A stretch of 64,000 nt of DNA from SW10 sp965657795. Its GTDB lineage: Bacteria > Verrucomicrobiota > Verrucomicrobiia > Verrucomicrobiales > Akkermansiaceae. The stretch spans positions 6,147 to 70,146 of the forward strand of contig CBFHQJ010000012.1 in the NCBI GenBank assembly GCA_965657795.1, written 5' to 3'. Below, piece by piece: positions 8,680 to 17,973 of this stretch. Position 1 is the stretch's first letter. The number at the start of each line of letters is the position of its first letter. A program made the translations under genes and the position numbers. The notes under the pieces are model-generated. The model worked only from the letters and a program-made list of their open reading frames with translations, was not told the DNA's origin and made no database searches.

Positions 8680-11600
8680 GTGTTCCGCTTCTTTCCCGCT
8701 CTTCTTGTCACTCCCGCCCTCGCCATTCCTCTCGCCCTCACCAATCCCGGCGGTGAAATCAACAACGGGATTGATCGAACCGGAGTCTCCAATCCATCCG
8801 TGCTTGGTTGGGACGGAGCCGGGCAAGTCATCAATGATAACACCGACTACGGAAATGGTGGATGGCGACTCTCCTTCGAGGACAACGGTGAGATCCGTCA
8901 ACTTACGCCCCACCTGATCGAAGAAGGCCACTCCTACTCCCTGCGTTTCGATGGCGCCATTTTCAACGGAGCAACTCCCGGTGGAGACTTCACACCCAAC
9001 CTGACCCTCGTTGCTCCAGGGATTCGCAACGGAGATTTCAACGAAGACACTTCGCCTACAGATGGGCGCAATTATGAGCAAACGCCTTTTTGGTATAACC
9101 TTGGCATTGTCAGCCAAGCCAGCCAAGCCACCCGCTTCAATCCTGCCAACACCGCTCTCGACGGAACCCGCAATGCCGTTCTCTCGGCCAGCGCCGAACG
9201 ACGATTCGCCATCGACACCGGGCACACCCTTTCTGCCAACGAAGTCTTTCAAGTCACCTACCAATGGCGCGATGCTTTCAACTGGATTGCCGGCTCCAAC
9301 CGCGTTCGCGTGATTCTCTTCACCACCGATGACGACACCATCACCGGAAACGAGACCATCATTCAAAGCATCGATTCCGATCTCTCTACCATCCCCACCA
9401 CTTACGAAACACAAATCTCCCTTTTCGCTCCGGTCCCGGAATCGGTTGCCAATAAGCGCCTCTTTGCCTCCTTCCAAGCGATCAATGGTGGCGGTGGTTT
9501 CGCTCGGCTCGAAAACTTCACTCTCCAAAGAGGCCTATCAACCGGCACGCCCGTCGAGCGAAACTTCATTGCTGAACTCTATGTCGAGGAAAACGGCACC
9601 ATCCAGCCCATCCTTTCCCGCACCTACGATTTTAAATCCGCAACCGTTGGGTCATGGTTTCACTACCACCTCGCCATTCCTCCCGGCACCCTCGACGCAC
9701 ATAACGGCAAGGCTCTTGGAATCCGCTTCCGTGGCACTCCGACTCCCGAGGTAAACTTCCAATCAATCGACAACATCCGCCTGGATTCATGGAGTGAAAA
9801 CGCCCCTTCGGGTGACTTCGTCATCGACTGGAATTCAACTCCCGATCAAGTCTGGCCCGGTCCCGGCTTCTGGGGCAATCGCCTCCACGACTGGGAAGTC
9901 CGGAATGGCCGAGTCAACTGCATCCTTGGAGGTCGCGACCGCCGCACCCTGCACAAAACCAACACAACTCTTCGTGGCGACGGGCAGGATTTCACCTTCT
10001 CGGTCCGCACCGGACTCCATGCCGGAACCACTTCTCCCGGCACACGTTCCGGCTTCATTCTCGGTGCCGGGCCATCCCTCGATTGGCGCGGCTCCCTTCT
10101 CGTTCACGACGGTTTGGGACGCGACTTTGGAATCTTCCTCGGGATTCGCGGTGATGGTTCCGCCGTCATCGAAGACATGACTACCGGTGCCACCAATCTT
10201 CTCGCTGCCGGGGAACCTCAGACCTCACTCTCGAACAATACCCGCCTCGACCTGACCGCCGTTTACCTTCCCGAATCCGGCACCTACCAACTCACCCTCG
10301 ATGCCTTCGACTTAAACAACACCTTTCGAAGCCGCGCTATCGCCGAGGTTCCTTCCGATCAAATTCTTGGTTCCCTCGCTCTCCTCTCTCACAAAGGGGC
10401 AAACGATGCCCGCTTTTGGTTCGATGATTTTTCCGGCTCGGGCCCCGCGCTTGATCTCCACCCCGACCGCCATCTCGCCATCCTCGGCACCATGTATAGT
10501 CTCAACCGGGGAACCCTAAAACTCACCGCCCAACTTGCCCCACTCGATCTCAACACCACCTCCGATCTCTCTCTCGAAATCCGGAATGGTCAGACCTGGC
10601 AAACCATCGGGACCGCTCCCATCGACAACACTGACAGCCTCTCATCTTATACCGCAACCTTCCGCGTTCCAGATTGGGATGACACCCGCGATGTCGAAAT
10701 CCGCACCACCGCCAGCATCGGAGAGGCACCCTATCACTGGACCGGAACAATTCGCAAAAACCCTGTTGATCAGGAGAACATTTCGGTTGCCGCTACCACC
10801 TGTCAGAGGATCGCCGACGGACAAGTTCAGAACAACGGATTCGATTGGTCACCCGTCCGGCTTTGGCAGCCCCACACCCTCGTCTTCAACCACATCGCCA
10901 AACACGACCCCGACGTCTTCCTCGCTCTCGGCGACCAAATCTACGAAGGCCAACCCACCCCAGAAGACAGCCAGACTGATTTCAATCGCCATCACGACTA
11001 CCTTTACAAATGGTATCTTTGGGTTCTGCAAGCCCGGGAGATCACCAAAGACCGCCCCACCGTTTGTATTCCTGACGATCACGATATCTTCCAAGGCAAT
11101 CTCTGGGGTGAAGGAGGAATCTTTACGACCAGTCAAAACACCGGCGGTTACGATGAACCTGCGACTTGGGTGAAAATGGTCGAGCGCACTCAAACCCTCC
11201 ACCTTCCCGACTCCGATCCTTACAATCCCATCCAACCGGCCCCACCTGTCGCCCGGGGTATCCCCACCTACTTCACCGGAATGACTTACGGAGGAGTTGG
11301 CTTTGCCATCATCGAGGATCGTAAATTCAAAACCGGTAGCTCCAATCCACCCGCCGACCTCAACCAGCAATTCCTCCTTGGCAATCGTCAGAAAGACTTT
11401 CTTCGCGCCTGGGCCGAAGACTGGGAAGACCAGGAACTCAAATGCGTTGTCTCACAATCCCCTTTCGGAAACCTGCACACTCACGCCAACAGCGGATACG
11501 GATTTGGCCTCAACGATCGTGACACCCACGGCTGGCCGACCCACCGCCGCAACGAAAGCTGGGAACTCCTGCGTCTCTCGCGCATGTTCCAAATCGCAGG

Positions 11601-12780
11601 CGACCAGCACCTCGCCACCGTCGTTCATCACGGGGTCGACGGACCGGCTGACGCGGGCTTTTCCTACACCGCCCCCGCCGTAGCCAATTTCTTCCCCCGT
11701 GCATGGGACCCCGTTAACAATGCCGCCGGGCGTACTAATACGGTCAGCCCATACACCGGCGACTTTTTCTTCAATGGTGTCGGAACCCTCCCCACCGGAC
11801 AGCCCAATCTCACCTCAGCCTTCCCCCACCATCTTCGCGTCCTTGCCGCAGGGAATCCCCAGCAGTATTACAACGAGACCCGTAACATCTCTCCAGCCAA
11901 CCTCCACGACCGCGGAGCCGGATACGGCATCATCCGCATGAACAAAGCCAATCGCCGAATCACCTTCGAGACCTGGCCCATTCACGCCGACCCGGAATTC
12001 CCATCGACGGGCTCCCAGTTCTCAGACTGGCCCCTCACTATTTCCCAAACCGATAACGACGGCCGCGTCCCGACCGGATTCCTCCCAACTATTTCCACCG
12101 GCATAAATCCTCCCCCCGTCCTTAAAGTCTACGACGAAACAACCCACGAATTAGTTTACGCCATCCGAACCCGCGACAACCTCGTCCGACCACCCGTCTA
12201 CGACAGCCCCCGTACTTACCGTATCGAACTAAGCGACGGTCGCACCTTCGTAAACGTGGTCCCCTTCACCCCTCGTGAAGCTGCCATTAACTCATTCGAC
12301 ACCCTCATTCCCCGCATCACTCCGGGTCAAAGCTCCCTTCTTCGCTGGGACATCAACAACGGTGAGACCGTTACCCTTAACGGCACCGATGCCAGCCCAT
12401 TTACGGTGGACGGGATCGGCTTCCTCGAAGTGTCGCCACTCGAAAGCACCACTTACACCCTCACCATAAATGGCAGTATTTCGGAAACCACGGAAGTTCA
12501 AGTTCTGCAAAGCCCGCCCATCGTTTCGCCCACAATTTCCACCAGCAGCACCCTGGGCACCTTCGTCTCGACTTTCCCTGCAGGCGCGCGCGCCGAGCAA
12601 TTCGTAATTGCAAAGTCGAGCGACCTCATGACGTGGACTCCACTCCCGGCCTACTCCTTCTCGAGGCAAACAAATGGAGCCACAATTACCGCGAGTCTAG
12701 CTCCTATCTTTGTTCCGGACCCCAAGGCCTTCTATCGGGCCCAATGGCAACCTGAACTTACTCCTCCGGCATCTCGTTGA
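8680..12780 (+). CDS. PhoD-like phosphatase/phosphodiesterase with N-terminal adhesion-type modules
   Basis: This 1,366-residue exported protein starts at a GTG 5 bases after the sulfatase stop, without a clear Shine-Dalgarno sequence. After a signal peptide (FFPALLVTPALAIPLA), residues 102-285 repeat the module of the upstream sulfatase. A laminin-G/concanavalin-like part (about 370-590) follows. The catalytic part (about 700-1100) is of the PhoD metallophosphoesterase type: ALGDQIYEG near residue 750, PDDHDIFQGNLWGEGG near 797 and AGDQHLATVVHHG near 970 supply the expected Asp, Asn and His ligands. Phosphomonoester or diester hydrolysis in the envelope is the inferred role. The C-terminus carries SSDLMTWTPL...FYRAQW, the tail shared with other proteins here. 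Its 3' end overlaps the convergent FecR gene by 23 bases. Confidence 0.87.
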   Translation: MFRFFPALLVTPALAIPLALTNPGGEINNGIDRTGVSNPSVLGWDGAGQVINDNTDYGNGGWRLSFEDNGEIRQLTPHLIEEGHSYSLRFDGAIFNGATPGGDFTPNLTLVAPGIRNGDFNEDTSPTDGRNYEQTPFWYNLGIVSQASQATRFNPANTALDGTRNAVLSASAERRFAIDTGHTLSANEVFQVTYQWRDAFNWIAGSNRVRVILFTTDDDTITGNETIIQSIDSDLSTIPTTYETQISLFAPVPESVANKRLFASFQAINGGGGFARLENFTLQRGLSTGTPVERNFIAELYVEENGTIQPILSRTYDFKSATVGSWFHYHLAIPPGTLDAHNGKALGIRFRGTPTPEVNFQSIDNIRLDSWSENAPSGDFVIDWNSTPDQVWPGPGFWGNRLHDWEVRNGRVNCILGGRDRRTLHKTNTTLRGDGQDFTFSVRTGLHAGTTSPGTRSGFILGAGPSLDWRGSLLVHDGLGRDFGIFLGIRGDGSAVIEDMTTGATNLLAAGEPQTSLSNNTRLDLTAVYLPESGTYQLTLDAFDLNNTFRSRAIAEVPSDQILGSLALLSHKGANDARFWFDDFSGSGPALDLHPDRHLAILGTMYSLNRGTLKLTAQLAPLDLNTTSDLSLEIRNGQTWQTIGTAPIDNTDSLSSYTATFRVPDWDDTRDVEIRTTASIGEAPYHWTGTIRKNPVDQENISVAATTCQRIADGQVQNNGFDWSPVRLWQPHTLVFNHIAKHDPDVFLALGDQIYEGQPTPEDSQTDFNRHHDYLYKWYLWVLQAREITKDRPTVCIPDDHDIFQGNLWGEGGIFTTSQNTGGYDEPATWVKMVERTQTLHLPDSDPYNPIQPAPPVARGIPTYFTGMTYGGVGFAIIEDRKFKTGSSNPPADLNQQFLLGNRQKDFLRAWAEDWEDQELKCVVSQSPFGNLHTHANSGYGFGLNDRDTHGWPTHRRNESWELLRLSRMFQIAGDQHLATVVHHGVDGPADAGFSYTAPAVANFFPRAWDPVNNAAGRTNTVSPYTGDFFFNGVGTLPTGQPNLTSAFPHHLRVLAAGNPQQYYNETRNISPANLHDRGAGYGIIRMNKANRRITFETWPIHADPEFPSTGSQFSDWPLTISQTDNDGRVPTGFLPTISTGINPPPVLKVYDETTHELVYAIRTRDNLVRPPVYDSPRTYRIELSDGRTFVNVVPFTPREAAINSFDTLIPRITPGQSSLLRWDINNGETVTLNGTDASPFTVDGIGFLEVSPLESTTYTLTINGSISETTEVQVLQSPPIVSPTISTSSTLGTFVSTFPAGARAEQFVIAKSSDLMTWTPLPAYSFSRQTNGATITASLAPIFVPDPKAFYRAQWQPELTPPASR

Positions 12781-14335
12781 CCTCCAGCAGCCTGACAATT
12801 TGCTCCCGGGTCATGGCCATGTCACAGATGACCATTTCATCAATCGCTCCGCGGAAAAACTTCCCGTAAAGCCGGGCACTCGGAGACCCTTCTTTTTCAA
12901 AGCCCAGATTCCGCCCCAGCCAAATCCCGTGCGATTCATTACCTCTGAAAGGAGGACTAACCGTATCCACGGCCTGCATTGACTTTCTTGCGGCCGGTTC
13001 CAATTCACCATCCACGTAGAGCAAAACATGCGTCGCCGTGTTTGGCCGCCCCTCTTCATCGCCATACATTACGACGGCACAATGGTGCCATTGTCCGTCC
13101 CGTAAGTCGCTCGTTCCAATCACCTGCCCCCAGTGCGTTCCAATCCGCAATCGTCCCAGAGGACCATCCATTTCGGTGCCATTCACCGAGATCTGCCACG
13201 CGCCGCCCGGCACCGTAACATCACCCCAATTAATAATCCCATATCCCTGCATCGGATCAAAATCTTCCGGTGCTTTGACCCAGAACGCCACCGTCCGGGG
13301 ACCGCTCCCGGTCACTCCGGCAAACTCCGTTTCCACAAAACCATCGCTGCCATCAAAAACCAATGCACCTCCAAACTTGCCTTCAACCCGACGAGGCCCG
13401 TCACCTTCGCCCGAAAACGATCTAAAATGCCCCGTAGCGAGACCGTCTGCTAGTCCATTGCCACGATCAAAAACCTCCGCCCCCCCTGTCTCATCAAAAC
13501 TCCACCTCACTGTTCGAGGAGGCTCGCTCTGATATTCGGGCATCCGTGTCACAAACTTTTCAATATTTGCCACCATTCTAACCGCTTCGCCACCAGACAA
13601 CCTCATCGCTTCATTCTGCTTCAACCGGGAAGTTTCCCCGCCCTTTGCGGTCGCGTCCACTGAGCCTTCAATGACATGCACTTCCATATCACCTCCCTGC
13701 TCCACCGCCACCGCAAACCTGGTTCCTAAATCAACCAGCCGGCCTGCAGGACCATCAATCACAAAACCATGAGCCGTCTCATCGTACACCTCCGCCACCA
13801 ATTTCCCATGATGTAAAAACCCTTGATACTTTCCCGTGACCTCGAATTCCGCCGGGGCCTCAATCACAATTTCCACTCCGGTGTGGAAATTTAATTCCAC
13901 CAACCCCTCCGCAATCTTCAAGCGATCACCAATTTTCAATGTCATGCGATCGGAGGACCAATCGCTTGCCTCCACTCTCACAACTTCCCCCACGAATTCG
14001 CGGTCACCTTTCATCAGAAAAAACAGGGATAGCATAACAACTGCCGCCATAGCCCCGATCAGGGAAACTACTTTCACCATTTTCCTTCGCCTCAGCCGGG
14101 CAGCCACTGCCGACGAAAAAGCATCATCTCCATCCGCTTCCACCCGGAAACGGAACTCACGCGAGAACACGTCACCATTCTCCTCAAGAGCAAGGCCCGT
14201 GAGACGCTCGACTTGCACCAAACGAATGAGACGTTCTTTCAAAACCTCGTCCTCCTGACAGAGCACCAGCAAGCGTTCCGCCTCTGCCGCATTAAGATCT
14301 CCCTGGGCTGCCTTCGCTAATAATTCTTCACTCAT
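12758..14335 (-). CDS. FecR-type regulator with C-terminal LamG domain
   Basis: This 525-residue membrane-anchored protein is the partner of the ECF sigma factor encoded just upstream. Residues 1-85 are cytoplasmic and resemble an anti-sigma region (AKAAQGDLNAAEAERLL). One transmembrane helix lies at about 88-108 (VVSLIGAMAAVVMLSLFFL). A FecR domain follows at about 115-260 (VELNFHTGVEIVIEAPAEF, RLVDLGTRFAVAV, VIEGSVDA). Residues 290-510 form a LamG/concanavalin fold (VRWSFDETGG, GQWHHCAVVMYGD). LamG suggests binding of a carbohydrate or other extracellular ligand rather than classical iron signalling, and no TonB receptor is nearby. The start overlaps the sigma stop by 8 bases, with GGAG six bases before the ATG. 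Confidence 0.88.
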   Translation of the reverse strand: MSEELLAKAAQGDLNAAEAERLLVLCQEDEVLKERLIRLVQVERLTGLALEENGDVFSREFRFRVEADGDDAFSSAVAARLRRRKMVKVVSLIGAMAAVVMLSLFFLMKGDREFVGEVVRVEASDWSSDRMTLKIGDRLKIAEGLVELNFHTGVEIVIEAPAEFEVTGKYQGFLHHGKLVAEVYDETAHGFVIDGPAGRLVDLGTRFAVAVEQGGDMEVHVIEGSVDATAKGGETSRLKQNEAMRLSGGEAVRMVANIEKFVTRMPEYQSEPPRTVRWSFDETGGAEVFDRGNGLADGLATGHFRSFSGEGDGPRRVEGKFGGALVFDGSDGFVETEFAGVTGSGPRTVAFWVKAPEDFDPMQGYGIINWGDVTVPGGAWQISVNGTEMDGPLGRLRIGTHWGQVIGTSDLRDGQWHHCAVVMYGDEEGRPNTATHVLLYVDGELEPAARKSMQAVDTVSPPFRGNESHGIWLGRNLGFEKEGSPSARLYGKFFRGAIDEMVICDMAMTREQIVRLLEVNEMPEE

Positions 14336-14930
14336 TTTTCACTCCGGAGGTCAGGGAAAACCCCATCTTATTCTCAATACACCCGGCCAAACTTGTCCGA
14401 ATGCGATGCAGCTGCATCGTCAGCGCCGAGTACCCACGTCCCGTTTTTGATTCCAATTCTCTCACTGAAGTCCCTTCAAGATATCGCTCGGTTACCAACT
14501 CCCTTGAGGCTCCGCCGAGTTCGCTGACACATTCCCGAAGAGCCTCCACCAGCGCCCCATGATCTTCCTCGCGATCCATCCCCGTATCCAGAATTACTTG
14601 CAACTCCTCACTCCCCCCAATCGGCTTCGGTCGAAATTTCCTGACATGATTCATCAAGAGATTCCTCGCAATCCCTCTAAACCAAGCCTCGATCTTCACC
14701 TCACCCGAGAAAGTCGATCTTTTGCGAAATGCCGTCAAGAAAACCTCCTGCGCTAAATCCTCAGCTTCTTCCTTCCGGGACAGCCTCGCCGCCAAAAAAC
14801 CCCGCACTCCAGCCTGATGCATCTTCACCAGCACCTCAAACGATTTCAAATCCCCCTTAATCGCCGCCTTAAGGACATCCCCATCTTTCCGGGGTATCTC
14901 ATTGGGCAATCGACTTTTTTGCTTCATCAA
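14328..14930 (-). CDS. ECF-type RNA polymerase sigma factor
   Basis: This 200-residue sigma-70 family protein directs RNA polymerase to a specific promoter set. Region 2 is at about residues 27-95 (FEVLVKMHQAGVRGFLAARL, AEDLAQEVFLTAF, AWFRGIARNLLMNHVRK) and region 4 at about 125-185 (LVTERYLEGTSVRELESKTGRG, LTMQLHRIRTSL). It is translationally coupled to the FecR-LamG gene, whose start overlaps its stop by 8 bases. That arrangement implies control by the membrane protein. Likely target genes are neighbouring secreted-protein genes, but this is an inference from position only. Confidence 0.92.
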   Translation of the reverse strand: MMKQKSRLPNEIPRKDGDVLKAAIKGDLKSFEVLVKMHQAGVRGFLAARLSRKEEAEDLAQEVFLTAFRKRSTFSGEVKIEAWFRGIARNLLMNHVRKFRPKPIGGSEELQVILDTGMDREEDHGALVEALRECVSELGGASRELVTERYLEGTSVRELESKTGRGYSALTMQLHRIRTSLAGCIENKMGFSLTSGVKNE

Positions 14931-15060
14931 AGGGGTTTCAATCTGAAAGTGTTTTCAGAACCACCAAATACCACAGAAAAAAATCCAAAATTTCCTGTGT
15001 TACTTTTTGGATAGGGAAAACTTTTAATAAAACACCTGACAAAACCTCAACAAACCAAAC
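14931..15060. promoter_or_regulatory. Divergent intergenic region with two inverted repeats
   Basis: This AT-rich gap separates the ECF sigma operon (minus) from a PEP-CTERM gene (plus). It contains CTGAAA-gtgt-TTTCAG at 14943-14958 and ATCCAAAA-N14-TTTTGGAT at 14983-15012. Either could be an operator or a stem in a leader. No standard promoter is obvious, as expected if the genes use the ECF factor. Confidence 0.45.
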
Positions 15061-15915
15061 ATGAAATCGCGACACGTCCTCATCCTTCTCTCGGCAGCCT
15101 CCGCTTCCTCCCTTTCAGCTGCCGTCGTCTACGCTAACTTTAATGACAACGCCGCAGGAGGTCTTGGCAGCTTCACCGCAGGAGCGGGTCAAGAAGGAGG
15201 CAGCGGCTTTCTCGCCGGAGATGTCTGGGCCAACACCGGGACGATTTCGGTAGTTGGAGGCGATCTCTCCGCTCCTGCCGGGACAAATTACGCCCTCACT
15301 CAATTCGGAACTCCTCAAAGCGCACAGGGAGGCTTCTCCAGCGGACGCCAAACCACCCGGGCCACCGCCACCATTATGGCCACCGCAAGCGACCTCTGGT
15401 TTTCCTTTCTTCTTAACCAACCCACTGAGAACTCGCGCGGCGGAATCACCCTCAACCAAAACGCCTCGGCACCTGCCAACTTCCGTATCGTGGCAGCTGG
15501 AAACGAGGTCCGCGTTGGGCTCGGGATCACCTTGGAAGGAGTCGGTGCGGGAACCCCCATCACGACAGGCTCCAACAACCTTCTTCTTGGTCAACTCACC
15601 ATTAACCCGGCAGGCGATGAGACCATCAATTTCTGGCTCAACCCGGATGTCTCTGGCGGCATTGCCGGGCTTCCAGTCCCGGACAGCACTCTCGCTGAGA
15701 ACGCCGATGCGCTTGATGGAGGCATCACCCGGGTCGGAATTCAATCTTACTCTTCGGACGGCCAAGGCGGCATCGTCGACAGTCTTGTGTTCAGCGACGA
15801 CGCCAATGCCGACCAGGCCTTCGCTGATGTCACCGGTATCACCGTCGTCCCCGAACCATCAGCGATCGTGCTTTCGCTTCTCTCAACGCTCGCACTTCTT
15901 CGCCGCCGCCGATAG
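15061..15915 (+). CDS. PEP-CTERM sorting domain protein
   Basis: This 284-residue secreted protein has a signal peptide (LILLSAASASSLSAAVVYA) and ends in a canonical PEP-CTERM segment: VPEPSA, a hydrophobic stretch of about 15 residues, and a terminal RRRR. PEP-CTERM proteins are processed by an exosortase, which is not encoded here. The central 230 residues (ANFNDNAAGGLGSF... to IVDSLVFSDDANA) have no family I recognise, but are closely paralogous to the N-terminal part of the next gene. The fold is probably a beta-sandwich. It is the first plus-strand gene after the ECF sigma operon. Confidence 0.9.
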   Translation: MKSRHVLILLSAASASSLSAAVVYANFNDNAAGGLGSFTAGAGQEGGSGFLAGDVWANTGTISVVGGDLSAPAGTNYALTQFGTPQSAQGGFSSGRQTTRATATIMATASDLWFSFLLNQPTENSRGGITLNQNASAPANFRIVAAGNEVRVGLGITLEGVGAGTPITTGSNNLLLGQLTINPAGDETINFWLNPDVSGGIAGLPVPDSTLAENADALDGGITRVGIQSYSSDGQGGIVDSLVFSDDANADQAFADVTGITVVPEPSAIVLSLLSTLALLRRRR

Positions 15916-15996
15916 ATGGCTACCTTGTAAAGCCCACCCCGCTCTGAGAAGCGCGGTTCCGGACTGCGCCCGCATCCTCCCATTTCCCGAATCACC

Positions 15997-17952
15997 ATGA
16001 ACACACTCTCTTTCATTCTCACCGGATTTCTAATCCAACAAGCCACTGCAGGAACAGTCATCGCCGACTTCAATGACAACACGACCGGCCCTTTGGGAGT
16101 CTTCAACGCAGGAGAAGGTCAAGGTGGTGGCTTGGGATTTCTGACCGATGATGTTTGGGCCAATACCGGGACACTTTCCGTCATCGCAGGTGACCTGACC
16201 GCTCCGGCCTCAACAGGTTACTCCATCACCCAGGACCCCACTGCGCAGAGCGTTCAGGGAAGCTTTGCATCGGGCCGGCAGACCACTCGCGCGGTCGAAA
16301 CCCCACTCATCAATACCATTTGGTTTTCCTACCTCCTTAACCAACCTTCCGCCGATTCCCGAGGTGGAATCACCTTCAACCAAAACGCCTCGTCTCCCGG
16401 CAACCCCCGCATAGTCGCGGTTGGCACCGAAACCCGCCTTGGGCTCGGAGCGACCCTGCAACCGGCTGGTGGAGGCACCAACCTTCTCACTCTCGGTAAG
16501 ACCGCTCTAATTCTGGGACGCCTCACCATCGATAACACCGGCGCCGAGGAAACTCTCGATCTCTGGATCAATCCTGACGTGAGCGGGGACGCCGCTTCAC
16601 TCCCCGCACCCAATACGTCCCTCACGGAAGAGACTCCTTCCCTCGACCCCGGTATCACCCGTGTCGGCCTTCAGTCCTACTCCGCCGATGGTCAAGGCGG
16701 CATCATCGACTCCTTCCGCATCAGCGACGACGCCAATGCCTTCGAAATCGTCACCCGTAATGCCACCATCGTTCTTGACGATCCCAACCTCGCAGTCTCT
16801 CTGCTCAATCCGTTTTCAGGCACCGTCCTGAATACCAGCGACACCCCGGTCACCGTCGATCTCACCCTTGAAAACACCGGCGTGAACAACACTCTCACTA
16901 TCGCTGACACTACTACCATCTCCGGCGAGGACGCAGCTTCGTATTCAATTCTGACCGCCCTCCCGCTGGACCTGGCTCCCGGCACGACGGGCACTTTGCA
17001 GGTCCAGCTCAACCCCACCGGACTTCCTCGTATCTCCTCTGCCATTCTCGATCTCGCTACCAACGACACTTCGACCCCGGACATCAGTATCCCGCTGGAA
17101 GCGCGAATCATTGACGCCGTTGGGAATCAACTTCTCAACGGAAACTTTGAATCAGACCCTACCACCCCCGCAAATTGGCTCACCGCTGGAAACACCAGCT
17201 TGGCCGAGGGCATCGCACCCGATTCCACATTCTCGGCCTCACTCGCACCTCTTGCCAACCTTCGGCAGCAAGTGACCAGTGAAGCCAACTGGTATTTCGA
17301 ATGCTTCTTTCAATGCCCTGACACATTTGACCGTGCTTTCAACGTCATCATTGAGGGACCGGACGGACAAATCAACCTCCGCTTTCAGGGGACCTCGGAT
17401 GGCGCGGAACAAACCTGGAATCTTTTCGACAATGCCACCCTCAACGACTCTTGGGGAGAAGCCATTGCCCTCCCGGCAGTTCAGCCCGGAGCGACCTACT
17501 TCCTTCGCATCATCGGCAAAAACTGGGATGGAATCGCGCCCACTTACGACCTCGAACTTTCAGCACCCAATAGCCTCGCCATCGCGGGAACCGCGACCGG
17601 CCTGAACCGATACCAAGTCGCTCCACCGTCCGGCGCTCCCACTTTTATCCGATTTAGCGCCGAGTTCGGCAACTCACCGGGCTTCATTCTCGATGACGTT
17701 CAGTTTGTAAACGGAACTCCTCCTCCTTCAGGCGACCCCGAAATCCTCAACATGGTTTTTGACCCGACTGCTCAAACCACGACACTCACTCTCGCCACCC
17801 AAACCGGCGTCAGCTATTCGGTGCAAGCTTCCGATAATCTTAGTAATTGGGCTGAGGTCGATGACTTCACCGCTTCGGACACCACCGAAACCTTCATTGA
17901 TAACGGCGTCACATCTGCTCGTCGCTTTTACCGCTTTCTCATCATCGAGTAA
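15997..17952 (+). CDS. Secreted beta-rich protein, paralogue of the upstream PEP-CTERM protein
   Basis: This 651-residue protein has a signal peptide (FILTGFLIQQATAG). Residues 18-255 are a close paralogue of the preceding PEP-CTERM protein (FNDNTTGPLGVF, DDVWANTGTLSVIAGDL, RGGITFNQNAS). Residues 265-375 look like a choice-of-anchor D/Ig-like domain (VTVDLTLENTGVNNTLTIAD). Residues 378-575 (LLNGNFESD... to GFILDDVQF) are shared with the N-terminus of the next gene's product. It lacks a PEP-CTERM tail and ends instead with QASDNLSNW...FYRFLIIE. A binding or structural surface role is inferred; no catalytic motif was seen. The gap to the next gene is 21 bases, so they are likely co-transcribed. 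Confidence 0.8.
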   Translation: MNTLSFILTGFLIQQATAGTVIADFNDNTTGPLGVFNAGEGQGGGLGFLTDDVWANTGTLSVIAGDLTAPASTGYSITQDPTAQSVQGSFASGRQTTRAVETPLINTIWFSYLLNQPSADSRGGITFNQNASSPGNPRIVAVGTETRLGLGATLQPAGGGTNLLTLGKTALILGRLTIDNTGAEETLDLWINPDVSGDAASLPAPNTSLTEETPSLDPGITRVGLQSYSADGQGGIIDSFRISDDANAFEIVTRNATIVLDDPNLAVSLLNPFSGTVLNTSDTPVTVDLTLENTGVNNTLTIADTTTISGEDAASYSILTALPLDLAPGTTGTLQVQLNPTGLPRISSAILDLATNDTSTPDISIPLEARIIDAVGNQLLNGNFESDPTTPANWLTAGNTSLAEGIAPDSTFSASLAPLANLRQQVTSEANWYFECFFQCPDTFDRAFNVIIEGPDGQINLRFQGTSDGAEQTWNLFDNATLNDSWGEAIALPAVQPGATYFLRIIGKNWDGIAPTYDLELSAPNSLAIAGTATGLNRYQVAPPSGAPTFIRFSAEFGNSPGFILDDVQFVNGTPPPSGDPEILNMVFDPTAQTTTLTLATQTGVSYSVQASDNLSNWAEVDDFTASDTTETFIDNGVTSARRFYRFLIIE

Positions 17953-17973
17953 GCATCCAGCTCCTCCCTTCCC

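Noticed and set aside
12758..14930. Classical iron-siderophore FecIR system
   Set aside because: No TonB-dependent receptor nearby and the regulator ends in a LamG domain, so iron signalling is not supported.
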